Below are positions 6,433-7,321 of a stretch of 7,321 nt of DNA, one piece after another. Numbering within the stretch: the stretch's first letter is position 1; each line of letters opens with the position of its first letter. Source of the DNA: an uncultured Eubacteriales bacterium (GTDB lineage Bacteria > Bacillota > Clostridia > Oscillospirales > Acutalibacteraceae); contig CAKUME010000050.1 of the NCBI GenBank assembly GCA_934667575.1, forward strand, positions 1-7,321, read 5' to 3'. The notes beneath the pieces were generated by a model. That model saw nothing but the letters and a program-made list of their open reading frames with translations. It had not been told where the DNA came from and searched no databases. Position numbers and translations under genes: made by a program.

Positions 6433-7122
6433 ATGCAGGAAGTTTTATCCGGGCGGCAGCGCGTGGAACAGCTGCTGCTTTCTCAGTTGACCAAAAGCGA
6501 AGTGCAGCAAATGGCCAAAAGCTACGCTCAGCCGTTCCGGGAGCTGATGGCGTATTACCGCTGCGCGATGATGGAGGTTTCCACCAAGTTCAATGTGCTC
6601 AACGAGGAGCTGTCGCTGCAATACGATCGCAACCCGATTGAAACCATCAAAACCCGGCTCAAATCGCCCGAAAGCATTGCCGAAAAAATCGGCCGCAAAA
6701 AGCTGCCCTTTAACGTGGAAAGCATTGAACAGAACATTTATGATATTGCGGGCGTGCGCGTGATTTGTTCGTTTCCTGCGGATATTTATATGCTGGCCGA
6801 CGCGCTGCTCAAGCAAGACGACATTCGCCTGATCGAGCGCAAGGACTATATCAAAACCCCAAAGGAGAACGGCTACCGCAGCTTGCATCTGATTGTGGAA
6901 ACACCGATTTTTCTGCACGACGAGAAAAAGCTGATGAAGGTGGAGGTGCAGTTCCGCACCATTGCCATGGATTGGTGGGCGAGCCTGGAGCATAAAATTC
7001 GCTACAAAAAGGAATATACGATTACCGAGCAGATTGCCAACGAGCTGAAGTTCTGCGCCGAAATTGGCGCGGATCTCGATCAGCGCATGGAAAACATTTA
7101 TCGCACGGTTGCAAATAATTGA
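6433..7122 (+). CDS. Small alarmone synthetase (RelA/SpoT-domain GTP pyrophosphokinase, YwaC/YjbM type)
   Basis: Cytosolic enzyme that transfers pyrophosphate from ATP to GDP or GTP, making (p)ppGpp. The 229 residues hold only a synthetase domain, with no HD hydrolase, TGS or ACT part. It is slightly longer than the roughly 210 residues of Bacillus YwaC (RelP) and YjbM (RelQ). Seen motifs are TRLKSPESIAEKI (about 74-86, ATP side), DIAGVRVICSF (D104, metal ligand), KTPKENGYRSLHLIVE (141-156, with the nucleotide-stacking Tyr148), and KVEVQFRTIAMDWWASLEHK (169-188, catalytic Glu171). The C-terminal helix, ELKFCAEIGADLDQRM, looks nearer to YwaC than YjbM. That is judged from memory, so no symbol is given. 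The usual relQ neighbours (NAD kinase, RluD) are absent. Instead it follows the GH35 gene by 32 bp, with no promoter seen between, and precedes a tRNA gene. Confidence 0.95.
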   Translation: MQEVLSGRQRVEQLLLSQLTKSEVQQMAKSYAQPFRELMAYYRCAMMEVSTKFNVLNEELSLQYDRNPIETIKTRLKSPESIAEKIGRKKLPFNVESIEQNIYDIAGVRVICSFPADIYMLADALLKQDDIRLIERKDYIKTPKENGYRSLHLIVETPIFLHDEKKLMKVEVQFRTIAMDWWASLEHKIRYKKEYTITEQIANELKFCAEIGADLDQRMENIYRTVANN

Positions 7123-7130
7123 ACTGCCAC

Positions 7131-7142
7131 GCAAAATTTTGC
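7131..7142. repeat. 12-bp perfect palindrome GCAAAATTTTGC
   Basis: GCAAAATTTTGC reads the same on both strands. It lies nine bases after the alarmone synthetase stop and nine bases before the -35 box of the tRNA promoter. It has no loop or U-tract, so it is a poor terminator. It could be a protein-binding site, or chance. No better terminator is visible for the upstream operon. Confidence 0.35.
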
Positions 7143-7150
7143 ACAAGCCA

Positions 7151-7180
7151 TTGACAAACACCCCCCGATGCGGTTATAAT
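7151..7180 (+). promoter_or_regulatory. Consensus sigma-A promoter of tRNA-Pro
   Basis: TTGACA (7151-7156) and TATAAT (7175-7180) are both perfect consensus boxes, separated by 18 bases. The predicted start is near 7187, leaving a 5' leader of only about 13 bases before the tRNA. This strength is typical of stable-RNA genes. Confidence 0.85.
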
Positions 7181-7199
7181 GATTAAGCACTAAGCGTAT

Positions 7200-7275
7200 C
7201 GGGGTGTAGCGCAGTTGGTAGCGCGCCTGCTTTGGGAGCAGGATGCCGGGGGTTCGAATCCCTTCACTCCGACCA
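7200..7275 (+). tRNA. tRNA-Pro(UGG) with encoded CCA
   Basis: A complete 76-base cloverleaf. The acceptor CGGGGTG pairs with CACTCCG (one G-U). The D-arm is GCGC-AGTTGGTA-GCGC. The anticodon stem CCTGC/GCAGG carries loop TTTGGGA, with anticodon TGG at 7233-7235. The T-arm is GGGGG-TTCGAAT-CCCTT with two G-U pairs. Discriminator A is followed by genomic CCA. The C1-G72 first pair is typical of bacterial proline tRNAs. UGG can read all four proline codons when U34 is modified. Confidence 0.96.
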
Positions 7276-7280
7276 AAAGC

Positions 7281-7301
7281 AGAGACAAAAAAGGTGTCTC
7301 T
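7281..7301 (+). terminator. Weak hairpin after tRNA-Pro, possible terminator
   Basis: AGAGACA (7281-7287) and TGTCTCT (7295-7301) form a 7-bp stem with a 7-base loop five bases after the tRNA CCA. The flanking GC/GC can extend the stem past one bulged T. The right side continues TTGCG rather than a T-run, so this may be a processing signal, a weak terminator, or read-through toward further genes beyond the window. Confidence 0.35.
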
Positions 7302-7321
7302 TGCGAAACGCCCGATTATAT

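Noticed and set aside
1..7321. CRISPR array, insertion sequence, phage or defence island
   Set aside because: No regularly spaced repeats, transposase, integrase or nuclease genes were found on either strand. Gene content is ordinary chromosomal.

Overview
The window looks like chromosomal DNA from a GC-rich member of the Bacillota, most plausibly a gut-type clostridium of the Oscillospiraceae/Ruminococcaceae sort. This placement is inference. It rests on purine-rich Shine-Dalgarno sites, clean sigma-A-type promoters with extended -10 elements, a YwaC/YjbM-type small alarmone synthetase, a tRNA gene with encoded CCA, and AT-rich promoter islands between GC-rich genes. No insertion sequence, phage gene, CRISPR array or integration site was seen.

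Left part (1-2234): a CPA2-type cation:proton antiporter on the minus strand runs off the left edge. It is divergent from a LysR-type regulator on the plus strand. The 130-bp gap between them holds two promoters on opposite strands that overlap almost completely, plus two nested perfect inverted repeats. This is the classical arrangement of a LysR regulator controlling itself and its divergent neighbour, so the antiporter is the likely target. The LysR gene ends inside a 16-bp perfect hairpin that also serves the convergent gene on its right.

Middle part (2257-3640): a 12-helix MFS permease resembling the FucP-like sugar permeases lies on the minus strand. A 217-bp intergenic region holds its promoter, a GCGCGAA-TT-TTCGCGC palindrome at the predicted transcript start, and a strong promoter facing right.

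Right part (3641-7122): three genes on the plus strand probably form one transcript, because no promoter or terminator is visible between them. They are an unrecognised membrane protein with a Cys/His zinc-knuckle-like cluster, an intracellular GH35 beta-galactosidase with both catalytic glutamates, and a small (p)ppGpp synthetase. The permease and the beta-galactosidase may together take up and split a beta-galactoside. How the alarmone synthetase and the membrane protein fit in is unknown.

Right edge (7131-7321): a consensus sigma-A promoter drives tRNA-Pro(UGG), followed by a small hairpin with no proper U-tract. The window is mostly ordinary core or house-keeping sequence. The points most worth a second look are the nested LysR control region, the unrecognised zinc-knuckle membrane protein, and its linkage to beta-galactosidase and alarmone synthetase genes.
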